In this document: positions 33,755-41,997 of the stretch, piece by piece
Layout of the letters: every line of letters starts with the position of its first letter
Position numbering within the stretch: the first letter of the stretch is position 1
Origin: Mongoliibacter sp.
Lineage (GTDB): Bacteria > Bacteroidota > Bacteroidia > Cytophagales > Cyclobacteriaceae
DNA: 64,000 nucleotides
Direction: 5' to 3'
Assembly (NCBI RefSeq): GCF_007692705.1
Contig: NZ_REBN01000166.1
Location: 1 to 64,000, forward strand
The notes under the pieces: generated by a model
What the model saw: the letters and a program-made list of their open reading frames with translations, nothing else
What the model was told of the DNA's origin: nothing
The model's database searches: none
Program-made: the position numbers and the translations under genes

Positions 33755-34663
33755 ATGATGAATAATAAACCGACACTTTTAGTATTAGCAGCTGGAATGG
33801 GCAGCAGGTATGGGGGAAACAAGCAAATTGATGGTTTTGGACCCAATGGCGAGACAATTCTGGAATATTCCATTTATGATGCCATTAGGGCAGGATTTGG
33901 AAAAGTTGTTTTGATCGTCAGAGAGGAAATCCTTCAGGCAGCCAAGGAATTGATTTTACCCAAAGTAAAGGGCAAAATAGAAGTTGACTTTGTCTTGCAG
34001 TCCATCAAAAGTTTTGTACCGGAAGAATTTCAAAATCCGGAAAGGGTAAAGCCATATGGAACAGCACATGCGGTACTCTGTGCAAAAGATGCCATTGCTG
34101 AACCATTTGCAGTCATCAATGCAGATGATTTTTATGGCAAAGAGGCATTTGAAGTTTTGGGAAAATTTCTTTCAAACGGTGTACAGCCAAATTTACATGC
34201 CATGGTAGGGTATGCTATCGAGCATGTTCTGTCTTCAAATGGCACAGTCTCTAGGGGCGTATGTGATATGAATGATTCCAACCAACTGGTAGGGATGGTA
34301 GAAAGAACCTCAATTGCCAGAGAAAATGGGAAAATCCTTTCGAAAGGAGAGGGAGAAGTTTTGGAAGTCAAAGAAGGGACTCCTGTTTCGATGAACTTTT
34401 GGGGTTTTCATCAGGCTGTATTCGAAGATATTCAGAGGATGTGGGATGAGTTTCTTCCTGCCAACCAGGAAAACTTAAAGTCGGAATTTTACATACCGAC
34501 TGTCGCCAATAACTTGATACAGGAAGGAAAAGCTGCTTTTGAAATTTTGGAAGGAGGTAAAACCTGGTTTGGGGTGACTTATACAGAGGACAAACCGATA
34601 GTAATATCCTCACTGAAAGAAATGCACGAAATCGGAGAATATCCCGCTAAGCTTTGGGAATAA
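33755..34663 (+). CDS. Sugar-phosphate nucleotidyltransferase family protein
   Basis: The 302-residue product has the GT-A-like nucleotidyltransferase N-terminus LVLAAGMGSRYGGNKQIDGFGPNGET, with the G.G.R...K type NTP loop, and FAVINADDFYG as the metal-binding DD motif. It would activate a sugar phosphate with an NTP; the sugar is not evident and no sugar-pathway genes are adjacent. It has a clear promoter upstream and a strong terminator directly after the stop, so it is monocistronic. Confidence 0.85.
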   Translation: MMNNKPTLLVLAAGMGSRYGGNKQIDGFGPNGETILEYSIYDAIRAGFGKVVLIVREEILQAAKELILPKVKGKIEVDFVLQSIKSFVPEEFQNPERVKPYGTAHAVLCAKDAIAEPFAVINADDFYGKEAFEVLGKFLSNGVQPNLHAMVGYAIEHVLSSNGTVSRGVCDMNDSNQLVGMVERTSIARENGKILSKGEGEVLEVKEGTPVSMNFWGFHQAVFEDIQRMWDEFLPANQENLKSEFYIPTVANNLIQEGKAAFEILEGGKTWFGVTYTEDKPIVISSLKEMHEIGEYPAKLWE

Positions 34664-34698
34664 AAAAAAGGCTGCCATTTTTAATGGCAGCCTTTTTT
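34663..34698 (+). terminator. Strong terminator after the nucleotidyltransferase gene
   Basis: A perfect 16-bp stem, AAAAAAGGCTGCCATT with AATGGCAGCCTTTTTT, with a short T loop, overlaps the stop codon region and ends in a T tract. Confidence 0.9.
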
Positions 34699-34893
34699 AT
34701 TGCTTGACAGGTAGGTAATTGTTTGGGGGAAGAAATTTAAACTGTTCAAACATTAATTTATACAGTAGTTAATTTTTAATCTAAAAACGATTCTATTAAT
34801 TTCATATCGCTATTGAAAAGTAAACAATGAACAGATGAAATGGAGCCTGCCCCGATCCATCTGGGTGACCTCTGAAAAACAAATTATAAACGC

Positions 34894-35310
34894 ATGAAAA
34901 GACTCTTTTTTTCGACCTCTCAATTTCTCCCGGGAATAGGTTTAGCTCTTTTAAGAATAGGTACAGCTTTGATGATGTTGACCCACGGATGGGCAAAAAT
35001 TGCAAACTTTAGTGCCAACCTAACAACTTTTAGAGATCCCATAGGTCTTGGTCCAGCTTTATCTTTACAATTGGCCATTTTTGCGGAGTTTTTCTGTGCG
35101 ATTCTACTCGCGATGGGATTTTTGACAAGACTGTCTTTGGTTCCTTTGATTATTACCATGAGTGTAGCAGCCTTTATAGCCCATGCTGATGATCCATTTT
35201 CTTCAAAGGAGAAGAGTCTGCTTTTCTTACTGATATTTATAGTTTTGCTTTTTCTAGGTCCTGGAAAGTATTCTGTGGATGCCCAGATTAAAAAGAAAAG
35301 GAATTACTGA
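34894..35310 (+). CDS. DoxX family membrane protein
   Basis: The 138-residue protein has four predicted helices and the DoxX layout: GIGLALLRIGTALMMLTHGWAK, a middle helix with FAEFFCAILLAMGFLTRL and a C-terminal hydrophobic helix ahead of a basic tail. DoxX-like proteins are linked to quinone or thiosulfate redox functions, but most, as here, are of unknown role. Its 3' end overlaps the convergent recF by seven bases with no terminator between them. Confidence 0.85.
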   Translation: MKRLFFSTSQFLPGIGLALLRIGTALMMLTHGWAKIANFSANLTTFRDPIGLGPALSLQLAIFAEFFCAILLAMGFLTRLSLVPLIITMSVAAFIAHADDPFSSKEKSLLFLLIFIVLLFLGPGKYSVDAQIKKKRNY

Positions 35311-36413
35311 GGCTGACCCTCTATTTTTCCTTGATTTACGAAGAAGAACCTGCAGTCTGCATCCATTCTGGTCAATATACCCTGAGATCTTTCTGGCCGG
35401 GCATCTGTAATAAACAATTGTCCAAATTCATGTTCGGCCACCAGCTTCATCAACTTCTCTATCCTACTGTCATCGAGCTTGTCAAAAATATCATCAAGCA
35501 GCAGAATGGGTTTAGTGTTTAGGTGTTTGAAAAAAACCATAAACTGAGCAAGCTTCAATGCGATTATAAAGGATTTTTGTTGCCCCTGGGATCCGAATTT
35601 TTTAATAGGATATTCAGAAATTTGAAAGACAAAATCATCCTTGTGTATACCCATTGTGCTGCGGCGGAGGAGGTAATCCCTCTGTGCATTCGATCTGAAA
35701 GCAGCTTCAAAATCCTCCTGTAAGCATTGGGATTCATACTGAATACTGATCCTCTCCTGTCCACCTGAAATAATCTTGTAATATTCCATCAGCAGGGGTT
35801 CATATTCCTGTAGGAAGTTTTGGCGGGTGGATGCAATATTTTTTGAAAGCTGAATGACTTCTCTGGTGTAGGGCTCAATCAATTCCTCATTCCAACGTCC
35901 TTTTTCTGCAAATTGCTTGATAAGGGCATTGCGTTGCTTGAGAAAATGTTGGTACCTGATCAGGTTTTCAAGATACTTTCGGTTGAGTTGACAAAGAATA
36001 TTGTCAAAAAATTTTCTGCGTTCTTCACTTCCATCTTTGATAAGTGAAGTATCGTCCGGTGCAATCATAACTACAGGCAACAAACCTATATGTTCACTCA
36101 TTTTGTCGTAAGCCTTGCCATTTTTAAGAACTTGCTTTTTCTTTCCTGACTCAAAAAGACAGCGGATTTCAATTTCCTTTCCGTTGAGATCAAAATCACC
36201 AAATACTGTAAAAAAATTCTGCTCATGCTTAATATTGAGATTATCTATAGGATTGAGCGCACTTTTGGTGAGACACAGGTAATGTATTGCATCAAGAAGG
36301 TTGGTTTTTCCACTGCCATTGATACCTACAAAACAGTTGATTTCTTCAGAAAAATGCACCTCTTCCTTTTTATAATTTTTAAACTGTTGAAGACGAATAT
36401 TTTTGAGATGCAT
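35304..36413 (-). CDS. recF: DNA replication/repair protein RecF
   Basis: The 369-residue SMC-like ATPase has Walker A GINGSGKTN near residue 30, the signature GSQGQQKSFIIALKLAQ and the Walker B/D-loop LLLDDIFDKLD. RecF loads RecA at gapped DNA together with RecOR. Length is standard. It is divergent from pdhA and overlaps the DoxX gene at its 3' end. Confidence 0.96.
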   Translation of the reverse strand: MHLKNIRLQQFKNYKKEEVHFSEEINCFVGINGSGKTNLLDAIHYLCLTKSALNPIDNLNIKHEQNFFTVFGDFDLNGKEIEIRCLFESGKKKQVLKNGKAYDKMSEHIGLLPVVMIAPDDTSLIKDGSEERRKFFDNILCQLNRKYLENLIRYQHFLKQRNALIKQFAEKGRWNEELIEPYTREVIQLSKNIASTRQNFLQEYEPLLMEYYKIISGGQERISIQYESQCLQEDFEAAFRSNAQRDYLLRRSTMGIHKDDFVFQISEYPIKKFGSQGQQKSFIIALKLAQFMVFFKHLNTKPILLLDDIFDKLDDSRIEKLMKLVAEHEFGQLFITDARPERSQGILTRMDADCRFFFVNQGKIEGQPQ

Positions 36414-36518
36414 GTTGGGTAATCTGAATGGTTTTTGACTATTTTCGCAAATGGCCTTAAAATTCAGCCCATTTGCTTATATTTGAGGCCTAATTTAGCA
36501 TATTTTACGACAAACGAT

Positions 36519-37538
36519 ATGGCGAAAAAGAGTACTGCCAGCAAGGCAAAAGCAAAATATTCCAAAGAAACTTACACGTTTTGGTACGAGAGCATGCTCT
36601 TGATGAGGCGTTTTGAAGAAAAAGCAGGACAACTTTACGGACAGCAAAAAATCAGAGGTTTTTGTCATTTATATATTGGCCAAGAGGCTTGTGCTTCCGG
36701 TGCGATCACAGCATTGGAAAAAGATGACAAATGGATTACTGCCTACAGAGATCATGCTCATCCACTAGGATTGGGTACTGATCCAGGAGCTATTATGGCC
36801 GAGCTTTATGGTAAGGCTACAGGTACGACCAAAGGAAAAGGTGGTTCCATGCACATCTTTGACAAGGAAAGAAATTTCATGGGAGGACATGGTATTGTTG
36901 GAGCTCAAGTTCCTATGGGGCTAGGAGTTGGTTTTGCTGAAAAGTACAAAGGAACCAAAAACCTTTGTATTTGCTATATGGGCGATGGTGCTGTTAGACA
37001 GGGGGCAGTTCACGAAGCGATGAACTTGGCCATGCTATATAAGACACCAGTAATTTTTGTGATAGAAAACAATGGTTACGCTATGGGTACTTCTGTAGCA
37101 CGTACTTCAAATGTAACGGAATTGTACACGATAGGAGAATCCTATGACATGCCTTCTTTTCCAGTAGATGGAATGAATGTAGAGGCTATTCATGAAGCAG
37201 TAGCTGAAGCAGCCGATCGTGCAAGAAAAGGAGACGGGCCTACACTTTTGGAATTCCGTACTTATAGGTATAAAGGACATTCAATGTCGGATCCTCAGAA
37301 ATACAGAACCCGTGAAGAAGTTGAAGAATATAAAGGTAAAGATCCTATTGAGCAGGTGAAAAAAACAATTTTGGATAATAAAATCCTTTCTGAAGAAGAG
37401 ATTTCCAAAATTGATGAAAAGGTTAAGAAACAGGTAGCGGATGCAGTGAAATTTGCTGAAGAATCACCTTGGCCTGATGGAGAAAATGCCTTCAAAGACG
37501 TATACATGCAGGAAGATTATCCTTTTGTAATGGAATAA
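36519..37538 (+). CDS. pdhA: Pyruvate dehydrogenase E1 component, alpha subunit
   Basis: The ATG at 36519 gives 339 residues, the normal length; the 28 extra codons upstream are unlike the family. Motifs are FCHLYIGQEA, the thiamine-diphosphate site GDGAVRQGAVHEAMNLA....IENNGYAMGTS, and the phosphorylation-loop-like YRYKGHSMSDP. It decarboxylates pyruvate for acetyl-CoA synthesis. No E1-beta or E2 gene is adjacent, so its partners lie elsewhere, a split arrangement common in Bacteroidota. A TATATTTG box lies at 36478-36485 without a good -33 partner. Confidence 0.94.
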   Translation: MAKKSTASKAKAKYSKETYTFWYESMLLMRRFEEKAGQLYGQQKIRGFCHLYIGQEACASGAITALEKDDKWITAYRDHAHPLGLGTDPGAIMAELYGKATGTTKGKGGSMHIFDKERNFMGGHGIVGAQVPMGLGVGFAEKYKGTKNLCICYMGDGAVRQGAVHEAMNLAMLYKTPVIFVIENNGYAMGTSVARTSNVTELYTIGESYDMPSFPVDGMNVEAIHEAVAEAADRARKGDGPTLLEFRTYRYKGHSMSDPQKYRTREEVEEYKGKDPIEQVKKTILDNKILSEEEISKIDEKVKKQVADAVKFAEESPWPDGENAFKDVYMQEDYPFVME

Positions 37539-37607
37539 AACAAATCACTTTAAAATCAGCCATGGATGTCTGAAAAGAACATTCATGGTTGGTTTTTTTT
37601 ATTGGTA

Positions 37608-37637
37608 TTTGTGAATTAAGTAAAAGCTTTATATTTG
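37608..37637 (+). promoter_or_regulatory. Bacteroidota-type promoter of the TPR membrane protein gene
   Basis: TTTG (37608-37611), an 18-base spacer and TATATTTG (37630-37637) precede the start codon by 20 bases. Confidence 0.6.
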
Positions 37638-37657
37638 CGGCTGCAAAAAAAATTAAA

Positions 37658-38368
37658 ATGGCGAAGAAAAATCAAAAAAAGGCACCTGAGGTTGAATATG
37701 AACTTTTGGAAAAACCGGAAGAAATAGCAGGAAGGTTAGAAAGAGGAGAAGCCTTTGTCAGGAAGAATTCAAAAATATTTGGAGGCATATTGGTCGTTGG
37801 TATATTGGTGATGGCTGCTATTCTCTATTTACAGATAGACAAACAAAACAAGGACAAAAAAGCCCAGGCTGAAATGTTCCAGGCAGTCTACTATTTTGAG
37901 CAGGACAGTACAGACTATGCATTGAATGGAGATGGATCCAACCCAGGATTTTTGAAAATAGTAGATCAGTACAGCGGAACCAATTCTGCAAACTTAGCCC
38001 ATTTCTACATAGGGTCTATTTACCTGTCTGAAGGTAACTTTCAAAAGGCTGTTGACCATTTGAAGAAGTTTTCCGCAGGCGACTATTTTGTTCAGGCTAG
38101 AGCTTATGCCTTGCTAGGGGATGCTCATCTTGAGCTAGGTAATACCAAAGAGGCAATTTCCAATTACAAAAAAGCTGTAGACCATAAAGAAAACAAGCAT
38201 TTTGCTCCAAGATATTTGAGCAAATTGGCGATAGCCTACGAAGAAGCAGGAGAAATTGATAACGCTATCAAAACCTGGGGAACAATCGAAGATAAATATT
38301 TCGAGTCTTTCGAATTTACTAACGCACGAAAGCATAAAGCGCGCTTGGAAGGTCTTGCCTCTAAGTAA
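37658..38368 (+). CDS. Membrane-anchored tetratricopeptide protein (YfgM-like)
   Basis: The ATG at 37658 gives 236 residues with a basic, acidic-mixed cytoplasmic N-terminus, one membrane helix (about 42-60) and a C-terminal TPR region (about 110-235, e.g. AHFYIGSIYLSEGNFQKAVD and ALLGDAHLELGNTKEAISNY). The layout is like YfgM/TPR_21 proteins, which assist at the Sec translocon. Function here is inferred only from this layout. It has its own promoter and a terminator, and is followed by ribH. Confidence 0.82.
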   Translation: MAKKNQKKAPEVEYELLEKPEEIAGRLERGEAFVRKNSKIFGGILVVGILVMAAILYLQIDKQNKDKKAQAEMFQAVYYFEQDSTDYALNGDGSNPGFLKIVDQYSGTNSANLAHFYIGSIYLSEGNFQKAVDHLKKFSAGDYFVQARAYALLGDAHLELGNTKEAISNYKKAVDHKENKHFAPRYLSKLAIAYEEAGEIDNAIKTWGTIEDKYFESFEFTNARKHKARLEGLASK

Positions 38369-38390
38369 TGCTTTGCTATAAAGCATTTTG

Positions 38391-38423
38391 AAAGAGTAAG
38401 GCCTCAAGTCTTACTCTTTTTTT
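38391..38423 (+). terminator. Terminator after the TPR membrane protein gene
   Basis: AAAGAGTAAG and CTTACTCTTT pair around a 9-base loop and are followed by a T run. Confidence 0.8.
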
Positions 38424-38451
38424 ATTTCTGAAACTCTAAAAACTTAACCAT

Positions 38452-38928
38452 ATGGCTACTTCATTAAAAAGCCTGAGCCAGTATTCAGACAAAAATATAC
38501 TGGACATGTCAGACAAAAAGTTTGGCATCGTAGTTTCCGAATGGAATGACCAAGTGACTGAATCCTTATTTTCTGCTGCAGTAGATACATTGCTGAAGCA
38601 TGGAGCCAAAAAAGACAATATCTACAGGAAAAATGTTCCGGGTTCCTTTGAACTGACGCTAGGTGCGCAGTGGCTTGCTGAATTGGAAGAAATTGATGCT
38701 GTAATCTGTCTGGGATGTGTCATTCAGGGTGAAACAAGACATTTTGATTTTATCTGTGATGCGGTAGCCAATGGCATTACCAACGTATCCCTGAAATTCA
38801 ACAAACCTGTCATTTTTGGAGTTTTGACTCCTGATACTTTACAGCAGGCATTGGATAGGTCTGGAGGGAAGCACGGTAATAAAGGAGATGAAGCAGCTAT
38901 TACAGCTGTTAAAATGCTTGGATTTTAA
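38452..38928 (+). CDS. ribH: 6,7-dimethyl-8-ribityllumazine synthase
   Basis: The 158-residue protein has the lumazine synthase motifs FGIVVSEWND, VPGSFELTLGAQWL, CLGCVIQGETRHFDFICDAVANGI and PVIFGVLTPDTLQQALDRSGGKHGNKG. It condenses the dihydroxybutanone phosphate and ribitylaminouracil intermediates in riboflavin synthesis and normally forms 60-mers or pentamers. No FMN riboswitch or other rib gene is seen beside it. Confidence 0.96.
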   Translation: MATSLKSLSQYSDKNILDMSDKKFGIVVSEWNDQVTESLFSAAVDTLLKHGAKKDNIYRKNVPGSFELTLGAQWLAELEEIDAVICLGCVIQGETRHFDFICDAVANGITNVSLKFNKPVIFGVLTPDTLQQALDRSGGKHGNKGDEAAITAVKMLGF

Positions 38929-38934
38929 AAATTA

Positions 38935-39125
38935 GACGCAAGAAATAAGATATAAGACGCCTGATAATCCTGAAGGGATTAAATTATTAAAGTGTCAATC
39001 AAGTTTAGGGCTTGTTAACATCAAGAGTCAAGGATAAGAGCCAAGATGTGATTATTGAGTTTGCTGGCTGGAAAATCTTAGGTCTTGAGTCTTGAGTATC
39101 AAATCTTATGTCTTTTAATCACTCA
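38935..39125. repeat. Degenerate CAAGA/AAGAC-type intergenic repeats
   Basis: The gap between ribH and the aspartate kinase gene is full of related short words on both strands: AGACGCAAGAAATAAGATA, ATCAAGAGTCAAGGATAAGA and GTCTTGAGTCTTGAGTATC. They look like decayed copies of a 7-10 base unit (TCTTGAG or its complement). No open frame or stable hairpin explains them. Confidence 0.45.
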
Positions 39126-39144
39126 AATCAAAACTCATAAAGCG

Positions 39145-40467
39145 ATGAAAATCATGAAATTCGGAGGAACCTCAGTTGGGAAGCCCGAAAGAATGCACCA
39201 AGTCAAGGAACTCATTACCCGCGATAATCAGAAAAAAATCGTGGTGCTTTCAGCCCTTTCAGGTACAACCAATGCCTTGGTAGGGATTGGAGATGCTTTG
39301 GCATCGGCCAATAAGGAATTGGCAAAAGAAAGGATAGACGCTCTTCACGGGCATTATCAGACATTCTATAAAGAGCTTCTTAAGACGGGTGCTGCAAGGA
39401 TAAAAGCCGAAAAGATCATCAAGGAGCATTTTGAATTTTTGAATATTATTTTAAAAATTTCATTCAATGAGGCGATAAACAGGGATATTCTAGCTCAGGG
39501 AGAGTTATTATCTACCAAGTTGTTCTATACCTTGCTTCAGGAATTGGATGTTCCGGCGGTGTTTTTACCGGCTTTGGATTTCATGAGCATAGATGAAAAT
39601 CATGAACCTGAATTAAGTAAAATTTCAGATAAGGTAAAGGTAATCCTGGCCAATTATCCTGAAGATAGAATTTTTGTCACCCAAGGCTATATCTGTAAAA
39701 ATCATCGGAATGAAGTGGATAACCTCAAAAGAGGTGGATCGGATTATTCTGCTTCGCTTATTGGTGCAGCCATCAGCGCTGAAGTGGTGGAAATTTGGAC
39801 TGACATTGACGGCATGCACAACAATGATCCCAGGGTAGTGGATAAAACCCGTCCTATAGCTCAAATGTCTTTTGATGAAGCAGCTGAGTTGGCATATTTT
39901 GGAGCCAAAATACTGCATCCAGCTTCTATATGGCCTGCACAGCAATATAATATTCCCGTAAAACTTCTCAATACCATGGCTCCTGATGCAGTTGGTACAA
40001 CAATTACTGCTAAAGAATTGGGTGTCGGCGTAAAGGCTTTGGCGGCAAAGGATGGTATTACCGCAATAAAAATCAAATCCAGTAGGATGCTCTTGGCTTA
40101 TGGTTTTTTGAGGAAAGTTTTTGAGGTTTTTGAAAAGTATAAGACTTCTATTGATATGATAACAACCTCAGAGGTTGCTGTTTCTCTCACAATAGATGAT
40201 ATTTCCCATTTAAAGGAAATTACTGCTGAGCTGGAGCAATATGGTACCGTGGAAATTGATACCAATCAGACAATCATTTCAGTAGTAGGAAATCTGATAG
40301 CGGAGTCTAAAGGTACTGTTGCCAAAGTCATGAATTGCCTGGAAGAGTATCCATTGAGGATGGTTTCCTATGGTGGGAGTAGACATAATGTTTCTATTTT
40401 AGTAGATGCAAATTTTAAAAATGACGCATTAAGAAGCTTGAATGAAGGGCTTTTTGATTGGGATTAA
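39145..40467 (+). CDS. lysC: Aspartate kinase (monofunctional)
   Basis: The ATG at 39145 gives 440 residues beginning [17 protein letters not shown], the kinase signature; the 20 extra codons upstream overlap a repeat region. The kinase domain includes [24 protein letters not shown] and [13 protein letters not shown]. Two ACT-type segments follow (about 300-440), implying feedback control by lysine or threonine. There is no homoserine dehydrogenase fusion. It commits aspartate to lysine, threonine and methionine synthesis. Confidence 0.93.
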   Translation: MKIMKFGGTSVGKPERMHQVKELITRDNQKKIVVLSALSGTTNALVGIGDALASANKELAKERIDALHGHYQTFYKELLKTGAARIKAEKIIKEHFEFLNIILKISFNEAINRDILAQGELLSTKLFYTLLQELDVPAVFLPALDFMSIDENHEPELSKISDKVKVILANYPEDRIFVTQGYICKNHRNEVDNLKRGGSDYSASLIGAAISAEVVEIWTDIDGMHNNDPRVVDKTRPIAQMSFDEAAELAYFGAKILHPASIWPAQQYNIPVKLLNTMAPDAVGTTITAKELGVGVKALAAKDGITAIKIKSSRMLLAYGFLRKVFEVFEKYKTSIDMITTSEVAVSLTIDDISHLKEITAELEQYGTVEIDTNQTIISVVGNLIAESKGTVAKVMNCLEEYPLRMVSYGGSRHNVSILVDANFKNDALRSLNEGLFDWD

Positions 40468-40523
40468 TCATCTAAAAATAAATACTGTCTTATATTCTCA
40501 ATTGCATAGAACTTTCAATACAG

Positions 40524-40555
40524 AAAAACACCGAATTCGAGGATTCGGTGTTTTT
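40524..40555. terminator. Bidirectional terminator
   Basis: A perfect 13-bp stem, AAAAACACCGAAT/ATTCGGTGTTTTT with a 6-base loop, lies between the convergent aspartate kinase and ATPase genes. Confidence 0.88.
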
Positions 40556-41677
40556 TTATAGCCTTGCCATCCAACGGGCTAAAATCACATCATGGACCAA
40601 ATAAGCCCCTTCATCGATAATGACCATCTCTTGCCTTACCAAAGCCTTGATGGCAGAACTTACTGTACTTGTGGCACCCAGTTGATATTTATCTATAAAA
40701 TCTCTGCTCAGAGGGTTGTTTAGTGGCTCTTCTTTGGAAATGGACTTGAGTACATTCCATTGATTGATTGTAAGTATTTTGGCGAAATTGGCAAATACAG
40801 CTTGGTATTGCATTAAAATATTGTCAAATACAGTTTCTACGTTTTCTTCTTTTACGATTGTGTATTGCGAAAAGAGGTAGTTGCATGCCAGTTGCACAGT
40901 GTATGTTTGTCCTCTTGCCCAACTGTAAATTTTCTCAATGAGCTCCTTTTCTATTTTTTTCTTTTTTGATTCAAAGTGCTTTTGGATAAATGGAACATAA
41001 TTGTCTAATGGAATAGGGTCTAGAGTCTGCAACATAGCACTGTGATAAAAAGGGCGGCTTTTTTCTGAAAACATTTCGGCCATCATGGTTCTGTGGCTGC
41101 CGCAGTATATGATACGTATATCTGGAAACAACTGGGCCCAAGTCCTGAATACCGCTTCGGCATTTTGCTTTTGATATGAGCTGATTTGTTGAAATTCATC
41201 AATTGCCAATACCACTCTTTTTTTTCTTTTTCTCAAAAATTCACCGAGTATGTTCAGTGTGTATTCAGAGCGTTCGGGTCGGCGTATACCTAGGGTTATT
41301 TCAGGTGTCCCTGACATCGGGTTGAAAGTCAAGGTTGCCCCAAGTGAAGAAAGGAGGTTTTGGATAGTAGAGGTGATTCCCTTTTTGGTACTGCCAAACC
41401 GGTCATAAACAGAAGTTGTAAAAGTCTTCAATGCTTCCTCTAATGAATGGGTAGCTAAAAAATCTACATACAAAGTTTCATATTCTCCTGAACTTTCCAA
41501 ATCTTCAAAAAACCTATGAATTAATGCTGATTTTCCCATCCTTCTCCAGCCAAAAAGAACAACATTTCTGTCATTTTCGATGTGATCATGTAAGGTTCTT
41601 AGGTCATTTTCTCTATTGCAAAAATAGTCTTTTCCATGATAGGCATTGATAGAAAATGGGTTTTCGGGCTTTTTCAT
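40556..41677 (-). CDS. AAA/STAND-type ATPase with C-terminal winged helix
   Basis: The 373-residue protein has Walker A GWRRMGKS (Lys49, Ser50), Walker B VVLAIDEFQ and a sensor-like YCGSHRTMM, then a helical lid and a C-terminal region with winged-helix character (SRDFIDKYQLGATSTVSSAIKALVRQ). It belongs to the prokaryotic P-loop ATPase group that resembles archaeal ATPases (MNS clade), often solitary and mobile, with unknown function. A 45-base palindrome lies just upstream of its start, which may be its own operator. Nothing around it suggests a partner gene. Confidence 0.85.
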   Translation of the reverse strand: MKKPENPFSINAYHGKDYFCNRENDLRTLHDHIENDRNVVLFGWRRMGKSALIHRFFEDLESSGEYETLYVDFLATHSLEEALKTFTTSVYDRFGSTKKGITSTIQNLLSSLGATLTFNPMSGTPEITLGIRRPERSEYTLNILGEFLRKRKKRVVLAIDEFQQISSYQKQNAEAVFRTWAQLFPDIRIIYCGSHRTMMAEMFSEKSRPFYHSAMLQTLDPIPLDNYVPFIQKHFESKKKKIEKELIEKIYSWARGQTYTVQLACNYLFSQYTIVKEENVETVFDNILMQYQAVFANFAKILTINQWNVLKSISKEEPLNNPLSRDFIDKYQLGATSTVSSAIKALVRQEMVIIDEGAYLVHDVILARWMARL

Positions 41678-41729
41678 ACATTCTTCACTTGAATTATCTT
41701 TTTTTGCAATATATAAAATGTTTACTTTA

Positions 41730-41774
41730 TTACGATATTTTTGTTACGAACTTTTCGTAACGAAAAAATCGTAA
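41730..41774. promoter_or_regulatory. Large palindrome upstream of the AAA ATPase gene
   Basis: Arms of 21 bases (41730-41750 and 41754-41774) match at 19 of 21 positions across a 3-base centre. Each arm holds two TTACGA half-sites about 14 bases apart, giving four symmetric half-sites. It lies about 53 bases upstream of the ATPase start. There is no T tract fitting a terminator of a neighbouring gene. A protein-binding operator is the best reading. The rest of the 41678-41997 gap shows only a weak 5-bp hairpin at 41946-41961. Confidence 0.7.
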
Positions 41775-41997
41775 AAAATTTAATTCTTGTTTTTAGAGTT
41801 TGAGATGCTTTATTACCCAATGATGTAATTGGTTTGGAAAGTTTTCTGCTTTTTGACCAAATTGTGACTTGAATTTGAGTTTGTCTGGAGCAGAAGGGAT
41901 GAGGAAAGACCTCGCATATGAATGTTTTTAATCTATATAAGATTCCCAGTCCGACTACTGGAGCTTAATTGATCATTAAAAATCGAATTAATAAAAG

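Noticed and set aside
38935-39125. CRISPR array
   Set aside because: The repeated words are short, degenerate and irregularly spaced, and no cas gene is nearby.
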